Part shown: in pieces, positions 55,489 through 64,000 of the stretch | Layout of the letters: every line of letters starts with the position of its first letter | Numbering within the stretch: the first letter of the stretch is position 1 | From: Aromatoleum toluvorans | GTDB taxonomy: Bacteria; Pseudomonadota; Gammaproteobacteria; Burkholderiales; Rhodocyclaceae | Length of the DNA: 64,000 nucleotides | Reading direction: 5' to 3' | NCBI RefSeq assembly: GCF_012910905.1 | Contig: NZ_WTVN01000009.1 | Coordinates: forward strand, 1 to 64,000 | Translations under genes and position numbers: made by a program | Notes under the pieces: model-generated | Seen by the model: only the letters and a program-made list of their open reading frames with translations | What the model was told of the DNA's origin: nothing | Databases searched by the model: none

Positions 55489-57011
55489 ATCGGGTAGGGA
55501 TCGATCTCGTACTGGAACAGCTCGACGTTCGCCGTCTGCATGTCGAGGCTCACCACCCGCGCCTGCGCCACATACAGGTGCTCGCCCTCATGCACGAGCA
55601 CGAAGCGGCGCGACGCATAGGTGCCCGCCGGCGCGAGGATCGCCTGGTTGCGCCGCAAGGCCGGCAGCGGCGGAAGGATGAGCGCATGCGTGGCGGAGCG
55701 CTCCTCGCCGCCGCGAAATCCGATCGTCACCGGCGTACAGGTCTGCGCCACCAGCTGCAGCCCGAGCTCCACCTGCCCCGGACTGTCGCTGCGGATCCAG
55801 CGCACGATGCAGATCGACCACGGATGCCCCGCATCCCGCCGCAACGCCACCGCCATGCCGGCGCTCAGGCTGCCCGCGGCCCCCTCCACCGACATCAGCG
55901 CATATCCGCCTGGGCTTTCGTTGTACACCATCCATTCGGAAATGCGCGCCGACGCCTCGTCCGAACGGGCGACCTCCCAGATCGCGCGCAGGCCGACACA
56001 TACCTGCACCGCATACTGGTAGGCGCGGCGCGCCTGCCCGCGATTCGGCGGCAAGGCCCAGCGGTCACGCATGCGCTTCAGCAGCGAAACCGCCTCCACC
56101 GACGTCAAGCCCACCGGCAGCCCGGAAGCATCCGGCTCGAGCAGCTCGCCGTCGCGCTCCAGCCCCACTGCCTCGGCCTCGGCGATGCGCTCCTTGAGCC
56201 AGTCGAGCTGCCCCACCAGCGCGCGCGAGGCGCCATAGCCGGAAAAATGCACGAGGCCGGCGGTCGCGGGCGGAGCGCTGCGGATCGTCGCGATCGGCGG
56301 CACGTCCTCGGAAGGATCGATCCAGAAGGAAGAGGCCGCGGGCTGCAGCGCCTCGCGCGACAAGATCGCTTCATCCGCGATGCCTTCAAGGAAATCATTC
56401 GCCCAGGCCAGTTCCCGCGCCGTCAGGCTCTCCGGCTGCAGCACCGACAGCGCGAGCAGGCGCTTCAGGCTGTGCAGCGCATCGGACGCGGGCGTATCGG
56501 GGCGCGCCGCCATCAGCGCATCGAACCCGCCCCCCGCCTCCACGGCGCCATATGCTGCCAGCCACAGCCCGGGCGGCGTGACCGAACCGCCCATCGCCGC
56601 AACGACAAAGGCCTCGCGCACCAGACCCAGCGCGCGTGCCGACAACACCAACGGGTCTGCGCGACGCGCCGGGCGCCAGCGCTCGCGCGTCGCCTCCGCG
56701 ACCTCGCGCAGCTTGTCTGCAAGCTCGAGGAGCGCCTCGACGAGTTCCCCCGCCACCGCATGCAACTCATGCGACAGCGGCAATGCCGCAGTGAGCAGCC
56801 GCGGCTTCAGGCGCCCGCACACATCGAGTACCCGCATTTCCAGTTCGTCGATGCATTGCGCAAGCGACGCCCCGCCTGCGACCGGCTCGGGCAGCCGGCC
56901 CACATGCACCCGCAGCGCGCTCAACTCGGCGTGCGGATCGTCGGCCGGTTCGCTCGCCAGCCACGCCATCACGGGGGCCAACTGCTCGGAGACCGTTTCG
57001 GGGGCTGGCAT
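55485..57011 (-). CDS. Large protein with a C-terminal PilZ-like domain
   Basis: 508 residues from the ATG giving [10 protein letters not shown], chosen because GGAAG lies 8 bases upstream; an ATG 11 codons further up (57044) lacks such a site. The first 300 residues are helical and I do not recognise them. At about 390-460 the segment [20 protein letters not shown], then [30 protein letters not shown], looks like a PilZ barrel: N-x-S-x-x-G, then G-x-x-[VL]-x-L, then a V-R-W strand. The leading RxxxR motif is only weakly visible (RRAYQY). It could be a cyclic-di-GMP effector or a relative that has lost binding. Confidence 0.6.
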   Translation of the reverse strand: MPAPETVSEQLAPVMAWLASEPADDPHAELSALRVHVGRLPEPVAGGASLAQCIDELEMRVLDVCGRLKPRLLTAALPLSHELHAVAGELVEALLELADKLREVAEATRERWRPARRADPLVLSARALGLVREAFVVAAMGGSVTPPGLWLAAYGAVEAGGGFDALMAARPDTPASDALHSLKRLLALSVLQPESLTARELAWANDFLEGIADEAILSREALQPAASSFWIDPSEDVPPIATIRSAPPATAGLVHFSGYGASRALVGQLDWLKERIAEAEAVGLERDGELLEPDASGLPVGLTSVEAVSLLKRMRDRWALPPNRGQARRAYQYAVQVCVGLRAIWEVARSDEASARISEWMVYNESPGGYALMSVEGAAGSLSAGMAVALRRDAGHPWSICIVRWIRSDSPGQVELGLQLVAQTCTPVTIGFRGGEERSATHALILPPLPALRRNQAILAPAGTYASRRFVLVHEGEHLYVAQARVVSLDMQTANVELFQYEIDPYPI

Positions 57012-57115
57012 CGGGGAAACTTCCGCTAGGGTACTTGCCCCCATTCTATTCAAGATTCACCCTCTTGAGCGGAGAGTCGCGCTGCGCGGGGCTTGCGGCG
57101 GCATCCCCGCTGTCG

Positions 57116-57155
57116 CCATTCGCGACAAATCCGAATCAGTACTTGTCGCGAATGG
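57116..57155. repeat. 13-bp perfect inverted repeat in the rpsP promoter
   Basis: CCATTCGCGACAA (57116-57128) and its exact complement TTGTCGCGAATGG (57143-57155), 14-base spacer. The right arm contains the predicted -35 of rpsP (57143-57148), so it is upstream of the transcript and would act as a DNA site, not as RNA. Confidence 0.7.
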
Positions 57156-57171
57156 GCGCTTGCCTTACAAT
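57143..57171 (+). promoter_or_regulatory. Promoter of the rpsP operon
   Basis: TTGTCG (57143-57148), 17 bases, TACAAT (57166-57171). It places the transcript start near 57178, about 30 bases before the rpsP ATG. Confidence 0.6.
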
Positions 57172-57207
57172 CGCCTGCTTTTCGCATCCACTTATCAGGA
57201 CACCCAA

Positions 57208-57459
57208 ATGGTCGTCATTCGCCTTGCCCGTGGTGGCGCCAAGAAGCGCCCGTTCTACAACATCGTCGCTGCCGATTCGCGCAACCGTCGCGATGGCCGC
57301 TTCATCGAGCGCGTTGGTTTCTACAACCCGATGGCCGCCGAGTCCGAGAAGGGCCTCGTGATCAACGCCGAGCGTCTGGCCTACTGGAAGCAGAACGGCG
57401 CCCAGCTGTCGCCGACGGTCGAGCGCTTGGCCAAGCAGGCTGCGAAAGCCGCCGCCTGA
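57208..57459 (+). CDS. rpsP: Ribosomal protein bS16
   Basis: 83 residues. [20 protein letters not shown] and [13 protein letters not shown] are the full signature. Component of the 30S subunit. First gene of the conserved rpsP-rimM-trmD-rplS operon; an AGGA ribosome binding site precedes the start. Confidence 0.98.
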   Translation: MVVIRLARGGAKKRPFYNIVAADSRNRRDGRFIERVGFYNPMAAESEKGLVINAERLAYWKQNGAQLSPTVERLAKQAAKAAA

Positions 57460-57481
57460 TCCAGCCCGACTCTTCGCGGTC

Positions 57482-57988
57482 ATGATGGTACTGGGGCGCA
57501 TTGTCGCCCCTTTTGGCGTCAAGGGCTGGGTCAAGGTGCATCCCTTCGGGGACGACCCGCTCTCCTGGCGTGAAATGCCTCAGTGGTGGCTTGCCGACAC
57601 GGCCGACGCCGCCGACGAGGCATGGCAGCCGGTGAAGCTCGCCGGTTTCCGCGAGCACGGCGCGGGCCTCATCGCCTCGTTCGAAGGCGTGACGGACCGC
57701 AACGGCGCGGAAGCGCTGCAGGGACGCTACATCGCCGCGCCGCGCGAGGCGATGCCCGGCACCGAAGAAGACGAGTATTACTGGGGCGATCTCGTGGGCC
57801 TCGCGGTCGTGAATCAATCGGGCGAAGTGCTCGGCACGGTCGAAGCGATGATGTCCACGGGCGCCCACGACGTATTGCAGGTTCGCGACGGCGACGAGGA
57901 ACGGCTGATACCCTTCGTCGTCGCCTACGTGCTGGACGTGGATCTGCCGACGCGGACGATCCGGGTCGACTGGCAGAAGGATTGGTGA
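57482..57988 (+). CDS. rimM: Ribosome maturation factor RimM
   Basis: 168 residues. [20 protein letters not shown] opens the RimM N-terminal domain; the PRC barrel follows with [13 protein letters not shown] and [15 protein letters not shown]. It helps 30S head assembly by binding S19 in 16S maturation. A second Met directly after the first leaves the start uncertain by one codon. 22 bases after rpsP. Confidence 0.96.
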   Translation: MMVLGRIVAPFGVKGWVKVHPFGDDPLSWREMPQWWLADTADAADEAWQPVKLAGFREHGAGLIASFEGVTDRNGAEALQGRYIAAPREAMPGTEEDEYYWGDLVGLAVVNQSGEVLGTVEAMMSTGAHDVLQVRDGDEERLIPFVVAYVLDVDLPTRTIRVDWQKDW

Positions 57989-57995
57989 AGACAGG

Positions 57996-58784
57996 GTGAA
58001 CGCACCAGCCGCCGCAAGGCGCTTCGACGTCATCACCCTGTTTCCCGAGATGTTCGCGGCGCTGACCGCCAGCGGCATCACGCGGCGCGCGCTGGATCGC
58101 GGTCTCTACGACATCGCGTTCCACAGCCCGCGGGATTTCGTGGACGATCCGCACCGCACGGTGGACGACCGCCCCTACGGCGGCGGCCCCGGAATGGTGA
58201 TGATGGCCGAGCCGCTCGAAAAGGCGATCGGCCGCGCAAAGGCGGCGCAGCAGGCGCTGCTGGGCGCTGCAGGACGCGTGATCTACCTGTCGCCGCAAGG
58301 CCGGCCGCTGGATCACGCGAAAGTGCTGGAACTGAAGGAGCTGCCCGCGCTCACCCTGCTGTGCGGGCGCTATGAAGGGGTCGATCAGCGGCTCATCGAA
58401 CGCTGCGTCGACGAGGAAATCTCGCTCGGCGACTTCGTGCTGTCGGGCGGCGAACTGCCGGCGATGGTGCTGCTCGATGCGATCGTGCGCCAGCTGCCCG
58501 GTGCGCTGAACGACGCCGTCTCGGCGATCGAGGACTCGTTCGTGGACGGGCTGCTGGACTGCCCGCACTACACGAGGCCGGAAGTATATGAAGGGGAGCC
58601 GGTACCGGCGGTACTGCTCTCCGGCAATCACGCCGCGATCCGTCGCTGGCGGCTGAAGCAGGCGCTGGGCACGACCTGGCGCCGGCGCCCGGACTTGCTG
58701 GACGGGCGCAAGATGACGAAGGAAGAATTGTCACTGCTTGAGGAAATCAGGCAGGAGCAAGCCGGGGCCGACGGCAAAGCCTGA
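57996..58784 (+). CDS. trmD: tRNA (guanine-N1-)-methyltransferase
   Basis: 262 residues, from a GTG 7 bases after the rimM stop. [20 protein letters not shown] starts the family; the trefoil knot with [20 protein letters not shown] and [15 protein letters not shown] binds SAM. It methylates G37 of tRNAs with a G at 36, preventing +1 frameshifts. No ATG of the right length is available, so the GTG start is secure. Confidence 0.97.
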   Translation: MNAPAAARRFDVITLFPEMFAALTASGITRRALDRGLYDIAFHSPRDFVDDPHRTVDDRPYGGGPGMVMMAEPLEKAIGRAKAAQQALLGAAGRVIYLSPQGRPLDHAKVLELKELPALTLLCGRYEGVDQRLIERCVDEEISLGDFVLSGGELPAMVLLDAIVRQLPGALNDAVSAIEDSFVDGLLDCPHYTRPEVYEGEPVPAVLLSGNHAAIRRWRLKQALGTTWRRRPDLLDGRKMTKEELSLLEEIRQEQAGADGKA

Positions 58785-58866
58785 AGCCCGAATACAAACC
58801 GCGCGCATCAGGCATGTCCTGCTCTGCCGCAAGGCCAAGTGCCAGTGAATCGACAGGAGTCGCACA

Positions 58867-59244
58867 ATGAACCTGATTCAGCAGCTCGAACAGGAAGAAA
58901 TCGCCCGCCTGAACAAGACCATCCCCGAGTTCGCCCCCGGCGACACGGTCGTGGTGCAGGTGAAGGTCAAGGAAGGCACGCGCGAGCGTCTCCAGGCCTA
59001 CGAAGGCGTGGTGATCGCGAAGCGCAACCGTGGCCTGAACTCCAACTTCATCGTGCGCAAGATCTCGTCGGGCGAAGGCGTGGAACGTACGTTCCAGACC
59101 TACTCCCCGCTGGTCGACAGCATCGAAGTCAAGCGCCGCGGTGACGTGCGTCGCGCCAAGCTGTACTACCTGCGCGAGCGCTCGGGCAAGTCCGCGCGTA
59201 TCAAGGAAAAGCTCAACTACAAGGCCGCCGCGAAGCAGGACTGA
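58867..59244 (+). CDS. rplS: Ribosomal protein bL19
   Basis: 125 residues. [40 protein letters not shown] and the basic tail are diagnostic. It sits at the 30S-50S interface. Last gene of the operon, closed by a strong terminator at 59272. Confidence 0.98.
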   Translation: MNLIQQLEQEEIARLNKTIPEFAPGDTVVVQVKVKEGTRERLQAYEGVVIAKRNRGLNSNFIVRKISSGEGVERTFQTYSPLVDSIEVKRRGDVRRAKLYYLRERSGKSARIKEKLNYKAAAKQD

Positions 59245-59271
59245 TCGCGCGATTCAGCCGGCAGCAAATGG

Positions 59272-59298
59272 AACGGGCCCCGCGGGGCCCGTTTTTTT
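59272..59298 (+). terminator. Rho-independent terminator of the rpsP operon
   Basis: AACGGGCCCC (59272-59281) and GGGGCCCGTT (59284-59293) pair perfectly over 10 bp around a 2-base centre, followed by a run of seven T (59292-59298). Confidence 0.95.
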
Positions 59299-59368
59299 GT
59301 TCCCGGGCCGCCGAAGCTTGCACCCCGGCGCCGCGGGACGGCCATCAGCCCGGACGGAATGTTCCCCC

Positions 59369-59551
59369 CTACTTTTTTCCGTCCTCGTCATCGTCGGGGA
59401 TCACCGCATCGACGCCGGCACCGACCACCTTCGCGCCGACCTTGACCGTCGTCGCGACGACCGTCACCGCAGCATCGGCCACGGCAAACACCGCGCACCC
59501 GTTCAGCATCACCACCATCGCCGCAGCGAGCAACACGCTCCGCATGTTCAT
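59369..59551 (-). CDS. Small lipoprotein (NF038104-like)
   Basis: 60 residues from the ATG with AGGA 6 bases upstream. Signal with lipobox L-N-G-C at residues about 16-19, then VFAVADAAVTVVATTVKVGAKVVG, and an acidic-basic end (DDDEDGKK). This matches a small family of proteobacterial lipoproteins of unknown role. It follows the Mla-type operon on the same strand after a 224-base gap that holds a 6-bp hairpin (59624-59639) but no gene. Confidence 0.75.
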   Translation of the reverse strand: MNMRSVLLAAAMVVMLNGCAVFAVADAAVTVVATTVKVGAKVVGAGVDAVIPDDDEDGKK

Positions 59552-59775
59552 CGACATCCTGTTATTTCCCCATTCCGGCCGCTGACCTCGCGCCCGCAGC
59601 ACATCCACCTCGATGGCGTCACGGGGCGATTATTCGCCCTGGTGCACGCATCGTCTGTATCCGCTCGTATCCTGCGCCTGCCGACCCGAACGACGCCCGC
59701 GGCAGCATACCATCCCGGCCCGCCGTCCGGCCGCGCGACAGGCAATGCGCATACTCCCTGCCCTGGCTCACCGTT

Positions 59776-60435
59776 TCAGTTCGACCGCCGTACCCGTCCG
59801 ATTTCGTCCACCGCCCATTCGCTCACCTCGCCCGCCAGCCTGGTCGAGGCAGCACCAAACGCGGTTACCACCTGCGGCACCTCCTTTCCCGGCGCGGATT
59901 CGCGGATTTCGAACAGCCGGCTGGCGACGATGCGGCGTTCGTCACGCTGAACGAGGCGCGCATCGAGCCGGATGACCACCTCCGGCACCCCGTTGCGATA
60001 CTCGCTCTGGAACGCGCGCAAGTCGCTGGCGATCTCGAAATCGGCCTGCACGCGCGTCTCGTCGTTGCTCAGCGCCGCAATCCGTCCGTCGCCACGGAGT
60101 GCGTCGAGCAGCCGATCGCGCACGAGCAGCGGCGCGGGCTCGCTCCAGCTGACCCCCTTGTACACGCTCACGAGGTTATCCTGCGGCACCACCACGATGC
60201 GCTGTCCGGCGAGATGCTGCCCGCTCGACGGCCGGAGCACCCGGAGCGACACCGGCAGCCTCGCGCCATCGGCCGCGACCTTGACAGAGACAGGCGCGGA
60301 CGGCAGCAAATAGGTATCGACCGGATCGGGCCTGGGCAGGACCGAGCAGGCCGATGCGAGCAGCACCGTGACGATCATGGACGCCTGACGTGCCAGCGAC
60401 CACAGGGGGCGCCAGGCGGGGCGGATGAGGCTCAT
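59776..60435 (-). CDS. ABC-type transport auxiliary lipoprotein (PqiC/LetC-like)
   Basis: 219 residues. Lipobox LASAC near residue 30, then DTYLLPSAP, VVPQDNLVSVYKGVSWSEPAP and a helical C-terminus, as in PqiC/DUF330 auxiliary lipoproteins. It completes a lipid-transport system across the periplasm, bound to the outer membrane. Overlaps mlaD by 4 bases. Confidence 0.85.
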   Translation of the reverse strand: MSLIRPAWRPLWSLARQASMIVTVLLASACSVLPRPDPVDTYLLPSAPVSVKVAADGARLPVSLRVLRPSSGQHLAGQRIVVVPQDNLVSVYKGVSWSEPAPLLVRDRLLDALRGDGRIAALSNDETRVQADFEIASDLRAFQSEYRNGVPEVVIRLDARLVQRDERRIVASRLFEIRESAPGKEVPQVVTAFGAASTRLAGEVSEWAVDEIGRVRRSN

Positions 60436-61370
60436 GGCTTGAACTCCCTGACGGGTTCATTGCCCAGCAGATAGTCTGCGGGCCGGTTTTCGAGCTGACG
60501 GCTAACCACGCGCAGGGACGCGAGCGTGTCCTGCAGTTCGGCCAGCGTCGGACCGATCTCGGCCGCGCCGCGCATGCTGGACGCAAGCTGCCCGCGGTTC
60601 TCGTTGATCAACGTATCGACCTTCTGCATCGCGCGCTCGAAGGCCTCCATCGCCCCTTGGGCGCTTTGCAGCGTTTGTGCGCCGCGCTCGTCGATGACCC
60701 GGCTGGTCGCCTTCGCGAGCTTCGCCGCCTCGCCCAAGGCCGCATCGGCTTGCGCGCTCGCACGCGCGAGCTCCTTGAGCGCGCGCCCCATGTCCTCGCG
60801 CTGGGCTGCAAGTGCGCCGGTGGCCTCCTCCAGGTTGCGCAGCATCCGCCCGAAGCTGGCGACATTCTCAGCCGAGAACAGATCGCGCGCCTGCATCGAT
60901 ATCTGGTTGACGTTGAGCATCACGTCCTCGCCGTCGGCCAGCATCTTGCTGAGCGGAGACGGCGTCGCAACGATCACCGGCACCTGGCCGTCCTTGCCCT
61001 CGAGCGGGGCACTCCCCGCCTCGTCGCCGCTACTCAGGCGGATGATGGACATGCCCGTGATGCCGGCGGGCACGAGGCGCGCGCGGGTGTCGCTGCGTAC
61101 CGGCGCCTGGGCGTCGACGCGCACGCGGGCGAACACCCGTCGCGGGTCCTGCGGATCGAGCCGGAGGCTCGACACGTCGCCGATCTTGATGCCGTTGAAC
61201 TCGACGGTGCTGCCCTTGGACAGCCCGGTGACGGCCTCCTGGAAGACGACGTCGTAGATCCGGAACTGCTTGTCGTCGGTCTTGCCGAGCCACAGCGCGA
61301 ACATCAACACCGCCCCGACCACCAGGAAGGTGAAGAAGCCGATCAGCACGTGATGCGCACGTGTTTCCAT
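60432..61370 (-). CDS. MlaD/MCE-domain substrate-binding protein
   Basis: 312 residues. A single N-terminal helix (ALIGFFTFLVVGAVLMFALW-type), an MCE domain (about 38-115; EAVTGLSKGSTVEFNGIKIG) and a long helical C-terminus forming a needle-like coil. It holds phospholipids in the periplasm between the permease and the outer membrane. Starts directly after the ATPase stop. Confidence 0.9.
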   Translation of the reverse strand: METRAHHVLIGFFTFLVVGAVLMFALWLGKTDDKQFRIYDVVFQEAVTGLSKGSTVEFNGIKIGDVSSLRLDPQDPRRVFARVRVDAQAPVRSDTRARLVPAGITGMSIIRLSSGDEAGSAPLEGKDGQVPVIVATPSPLSKMLADGEDVMLNVNQISMQARDLFSAENVASFGRMLRNLEEATGALAAQREDMGRALKELARASAQADAALGEAAKLAKATSRVIDERGAQTLQSAQGAMEAFERAMQKVDTLINENRGQLASSMRGAAEIGPTLAELQDTLASLRVVSRQLENRPADYLLGNEPVREFKP

Positions 61371-62180
61371 TCAGGGTTGCTCCCGTTGACCAAGGCTCCG
61401 GGGCGCGCCCGGATGCGGCGGAATTGCCTGCGCCGCGGCACGCCCGCGCGGGCCGTGGAAATATTCCCGGATCCAGCCGTCGTCGATGCCGGCCACGACG
61501 TCGAGGCGGTCATTGACGAGCACGCGCTTCTGCGCGAGCACGGCGACCCGGTCGGTAATCGTGTGGATCGTGTCGAGATCGTGCGTAACCAGGAACACGG
61601 TCAGCCCCAACGCGTCGCGCAGGGTCAGGATCAGTTGGTCGAAGGCGGCTGCACCGATCGGATCGAGTCCCGCCGTGGGCTCGTCGAGGAACAGGATGTC
61701 GGGGTCGAGCGCCAGCGCACGGGCCAGGGCGGCACGCTTGATCATGCCTCCCGACAGATCCGACGGGTACTTGTCGCCGGCGTTGGCGGGCAGGCCCGCG
61801 AGCGCGATCTTGAGCGCCGCCAGGCGCGCCGCCTCGGCGGCACCCAGGCCGGCATGCTCGCTCAGCGGCAACGCGACGTTCTCGGTCACGGTCAGCGACG
61901 AGAACAGCGCGCCTTTCTGGAAAAGCACACCGAAGCGCCGCTCGATCCGGGCGCGCCGTGCCGCGGGCAAGGCGAGCAGGTCCTCGCCGAAGACGCTCAC
62001 GCTTCCGGCAGCAGGCTTGTTCAGCCCGACGATCGTGCGCAACAGGACCGACTTGCCGGTCCCCGAGCCCCCGACGACGCTCAGGATCTCGCCCTGGCGC
62101 ACATCGAGATCGAGACCGTCATGCACGACCTGGGGGCCGAACTGATTGCGCACGCTGCGGACCTCGATGATGTTCGTCAC
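61371..62180 (-). CDS. ABC transporter ATP-binding protein (MlaF-like)
   Basis: 269 residues, from a GTG that overlaps the permease stop (GTGA). Walker A GGSGTGKSVLLR, Q-loop FQKGALFSSLTVTEN, signature DLSGGMIKRAALARAL, Walker B ILFLDEPTAGLDP and switch His in THDLD. It powers the lipid exchange of the MlaE-type permease. Longer reading upstream overlaps the permease and is not gene-like. Confidence 0.92.
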   Translation of the reverse strand: MTNIIEVRSVRNQFGPQVVHDGLDLDVRQGEILSVVGGSGTGKSVLLRTIVGLNKPAAGSVSVFGEDLLALPAARRARIERRFGVLFQKGALFSSLTVTENVALPLSEHAGLGAAEAARLAALKIALAGLPANAGDKYPSDLSGGMIKRAALARALALDPDILFLDEPTAGLDPIGAAAFDQLILTLRDALGLTVFLVTHDLDTIHTITDRVAVLAQKRVLVNDRLDVVAGIDDGWIREYFHGPRGRAAAQAIPPHPGAPRSLGQREQP

Positions 62181-63319
62181 CACCCCATCTCCATGCAGAA
62201 CATGGCTGCCACGGCATCCACGACGATCACGATGAAGATCGACTGGACCACGGCCGAGGTCGTGTGTTCGCCGACGGACTGCGCGCTGCCGGAGACCTTG
62301 AAGCCTTCCAGGCAGCCGATCACCGCGATCAGGTAGGCAAAGATCGGCGCCTTCGCCATGCCGATGGCAAACTGTCGCACACCTACGTGGCTTTCGACGA
62401 TCGACAGGAACATCGTCGGCGAGATATCGAGCGTCGCGGCGCACACCAGCATGCCGCCGGCGATGCCGGCGATCATCGCGACGAAGCTCAGCATCGGCAA
62501 GGCCAGCAGCAGCGCCGCAACGCGCGGGACCACGAGCAGTTCCACGGGATTGAGCCCGCTCACGCGGATCGCGTCGATCTCCTCGTTCGCGCGCATCGAG
62601 CCGATCTGCGCCGTGAAGGCGCTGGCCGTGCGGCCGGCAACGATGATCGCCGTGAGCAGCGGACCGAACTCGCGCAGGAAGGAAAAGGCGATCAGGTCGA
62701 CCGTAAAGATGCTCGCACCGAACTCGGCCAGCACCGTTGCGCCGAGGAAGGCCACCACCGCCCCGACGAGGAAGGTGAGCAAGGCGACGATCGGAACGGC
62801 ATCGAGCGCCGTGCTTTCGAGGTGCGCGGCGAGCGACGTGATGCGCCAGCGTCGGGGCCTGAGCAGCACGAAAAACGCTGTTTCCAGCGTGATGCCGATG
62901 AAACCGGCAATGTCGACGACGTGCCGGTAGAACGCGAGCATGGCGATGCCGGCATGCTCCATGATGTCGCCGAAGGCATAGCCCCGCTTGCCGGCGGCGG
63001 GCGTCACCGACGCATCGAGAATGACCGACACCGCCTTCAACAACGCCCGCCGCTCGGGCGGCAGCGGGCTCGCATCGGACGCCAGCGTGGCCAGCCGCTC
63101 GCCCCCCAGCAGATCGTGCAGCAGGCTGACCCCGGCCGTGTCGAGCGCCCCGAGGTTGTCAAGGTCGAGGTCGGTGGCGTCGCCGACCTGCCCGCGCAGG
63201 CGCGTGACGCCCGGAAGCAGGACCGTGTAGTTGGCGACGGTCCAGTCGCCGCTCAGGCGCAGCCGATTTCCGTCGAGGGTAATGGCAGCGGGTGCCGCCG
63301 CAATCGCAGGCTTGCTCAC
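62177..63319 (-). CDS. MlaE-like ABC permease with N-terminal STAS domain
   Basis: 380 residues. An N-terminal STAS-like domain (about 12-95; LRLSGDWTVANYTVLLPGVT, LGALDTAGVSLLHDLL) is fused to the MlaE permease with five helices and the EFGPLLTAIIVAGRTASAFT and EIDAIRVSGLNPVELLVVPR motifs. The STAS part, often a separate MlaB protein, is here attached. Inner-membrane part of the phospholipid transporter. Confidence 0.92.
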   Translation of the reverse strand: MSKPAIAAAPAAITLDGNRLRLSGDWTVANYTVLLPGVTRLRGQVGDATDLDLDNLGALDTAGVSLLHDLLGGERLATLASDASPLPPERRALLKAVSVILDASVTPAAGKRGYAFGDIMEHAGIAMLAFYRHVVDIAGFIGITLETAFFVLLRPRRWRITSLAAHLESTALDAVPIVALLTFLVGAVVAFLGATVLAEFGASIFTVDLIAFSFLREFGPLLTAIIVAGRTASAFTAQIGSMRANEEIDAIRVSGLNPVELLVVPRVAALLLALPMLSFVAMIAGIAGGMLVCAATLDISPTMFLSIVESHVGVRQFAIGMAKAPIFAYLIAVIGCLEGFKVSGSAQSVGEHTTSAVVQSIFIVIVVDAVAAMFCMEMGW

Positions 63320-63361
63320 GTCGCGTCAAGTCCTGGAATCGGCGGCGGCCTCCGGGGATCT

Positions 63362-63847
63362 TCAGTCGCGGAAGTTGCCGAACTGCAGGGGGAAGTCGGT
63401 GATGTCCTTCTTCACCAGCGCGATCGCGTCCTGCAGGACGTCGCGCTTGGCACCGGAGACGCGCACGACGTCGCCCTGGATCGCCGCCTGGACTTTCATC
63501 TTGCTGTCCTTGAGCAGCTTGACGATCTTCTTCGCGAGATCCTGCTCCACGCCGACCCGGACCTTCACTTCCTGCTTGACCTTGTTGCCCGAGATCTTCT
63601 GCACGTCGCCGTAATCGAGGCAGCGCACGTCCACCTTCTTCTTGGTCATCTCGGGCAGCAGGATGGTCTTCATCTGGTCGAGCTGGAAATCGGTGTCGCC
63701 GAACATCGTGATCAGCTTTTCACCGAGCTCCAGATTGGCGCTGGTGCCCTTGAAGTCGTGGCGCCCGGCGATCTTGGTGTTGGCGACGTCGACGGCGTTC
63801 TTCAGCGACGGCTGATCGACCTCGGACATGATGTCGAAAGACGGCAT
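63362..63847 (-). CDS. yajQ: YajQ family nucleotide-binding protein
   Basis: 161 residues. [20 protein letters not shown] at the start and [13 protein letters not shown] are diagnostic. Two alternating ferredoxin-like domains follow. Some members bind cyclic di-GMP and control virulence or phage genes; others bind RNA or nucleotides. Its presence adds to the cyclic-di-GMP theme of the window. Confidence 0.93.
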   Translation of the reverse strand: MPSFDIMSEVDQPSLKNAVDVANTKIAGRHDFKGTSANLELGEKLITMFGDTDFQLDQMKTILLPEMTKKKVDVRCLDYGDVQKISGNKVKQEVKVRVGVEQDLAKKIVKLLKDSKMKVQAAIQGDVVRVSGAKRDVLQDAIALVKKDITDFPLQFGNFRD

Positions 63848-63868
63848 CTACGGCTCCCTGCGCAACGA

Positions 63869-64000
63869 TCAGCCGTAGTGGCAGATGTAGTGGTACGGCT
63901 CGCCGGCGACTTCGATGTCGAAGCTGGAGTTGCCCGGGACGTTGAAGGATTGCCCCGCCCCCCAGGTTTTCCACTCGGTCTCGCCCTTCAGGCGCACGCG
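63869..64000 (-). CDS. ppnP: Pyrimidine/purine nucleoside phosphorylase, C-terminal part
   Basis: The last 43 codons are in the window; the 5' part lies beyond position 64000. The segment [20 protein letters not shown] and the ending YICHY match PpnP (DUF1255/YaiE), a small cupin that cleaves nucleosides with phosphate. It reads into yajQ, 21 bases apart. Confidence 0.85.
   Translation of the reverse strand, partial: RVRLKGETEWKTWGAGQSFNVPGNSSFDIEVAGEPYHYICHYG

Overview
The window is a GC-rich chromosomal segment of a betaproteobacterium, most likely of the Rhodocyclales/Zoogloeaceae group (Azoarcus, Aromatoleum, Thauera type). This rests on the gene orders ilvB-ilvH-ilvC-psd-pssA, pcnB-folK-deoxynucleoside kinase-panB-panC and rpsP-rimM-trmD-rplS, the sigma/DUF3619/DUF3106/RDD cluster, and the SHP and NnrS genes common in denitrifying members. 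I saw no rRNA, tRNA, CRISPR, insertion sequence or phage gene.

Region by region. 0-6.2 kb: a FUSC-type exporter, a secreted lectin-like protein, a secreted four-repeat cysteine protein started by TTG behind a strong ribosome binding site, a divergent lysE/argP pair, and a DUF445 membrane protein. 6.3-13.6 kb: two OmpR-class two-component systems, a tiny Lys/Ala-rich secreted protein, a START-like secreted protein, and a periplasmic HtrA protease with a textbook PmrA-type box in front of it. 13.8-18.0 kb: a VTT-domain membrane protein, an RlmN paralogue, NnrS and an MFS transporter. 18.2-20.5 kb: a class I cyclic-di-GMP riboswitch (GEMM) ahead of a secreted subtilisin-like protease. 20.6-36.3 kb: miaA, an RND efflux operon, purM, an AI-2E family permease with hda, and a long forward run of RNA, folate, nucleotide and pantothenate genes. 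36.3-40.9 kb: pepN and a reverse operon of sigma factor, DUF3619, DUF3106 and RDD genes; the sigma factor appears to start at CTG. 41.0-46.0 kb: ilvB-ilvH-ilvC, psd and pssA. 46.1-51.4 kb: a block placed between pssA and leuA, holding a TerB/DUF697 protein, a PepSY/PhoP/PhoQ-like sensory operon and a divergent SHP/diheme cytochrome/cytochrome b operon. 51.5-57.0 kb: a Leu-rich leader ORF, leuA (with an odd C-terminal extension), flavodoxin, YihY and PilZ-like genes. 57.1-59.3 kb: the rpsP operon. 59.4-64.0 kb: an Mla-type lipid transport operon, yajQ and the 3' end of ppnP.

Most of the window is housekeeping. The more unusual material is regulatory: the cyclic-di-GMP riboswitch on an exported protease, a symmetric four-hexamer operator between the sensory operon and the SHP electron-transfer operon, a candidate leaderless Leu attenuator peptide, a PmrA box in front of htrA, and a large inverted repeat over the -35 of the rpsP operon. 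YajQ, a PilZ-like protein and the GEMM riboswitch together suggest cyclic-di-GMP signalling matters in this organism.
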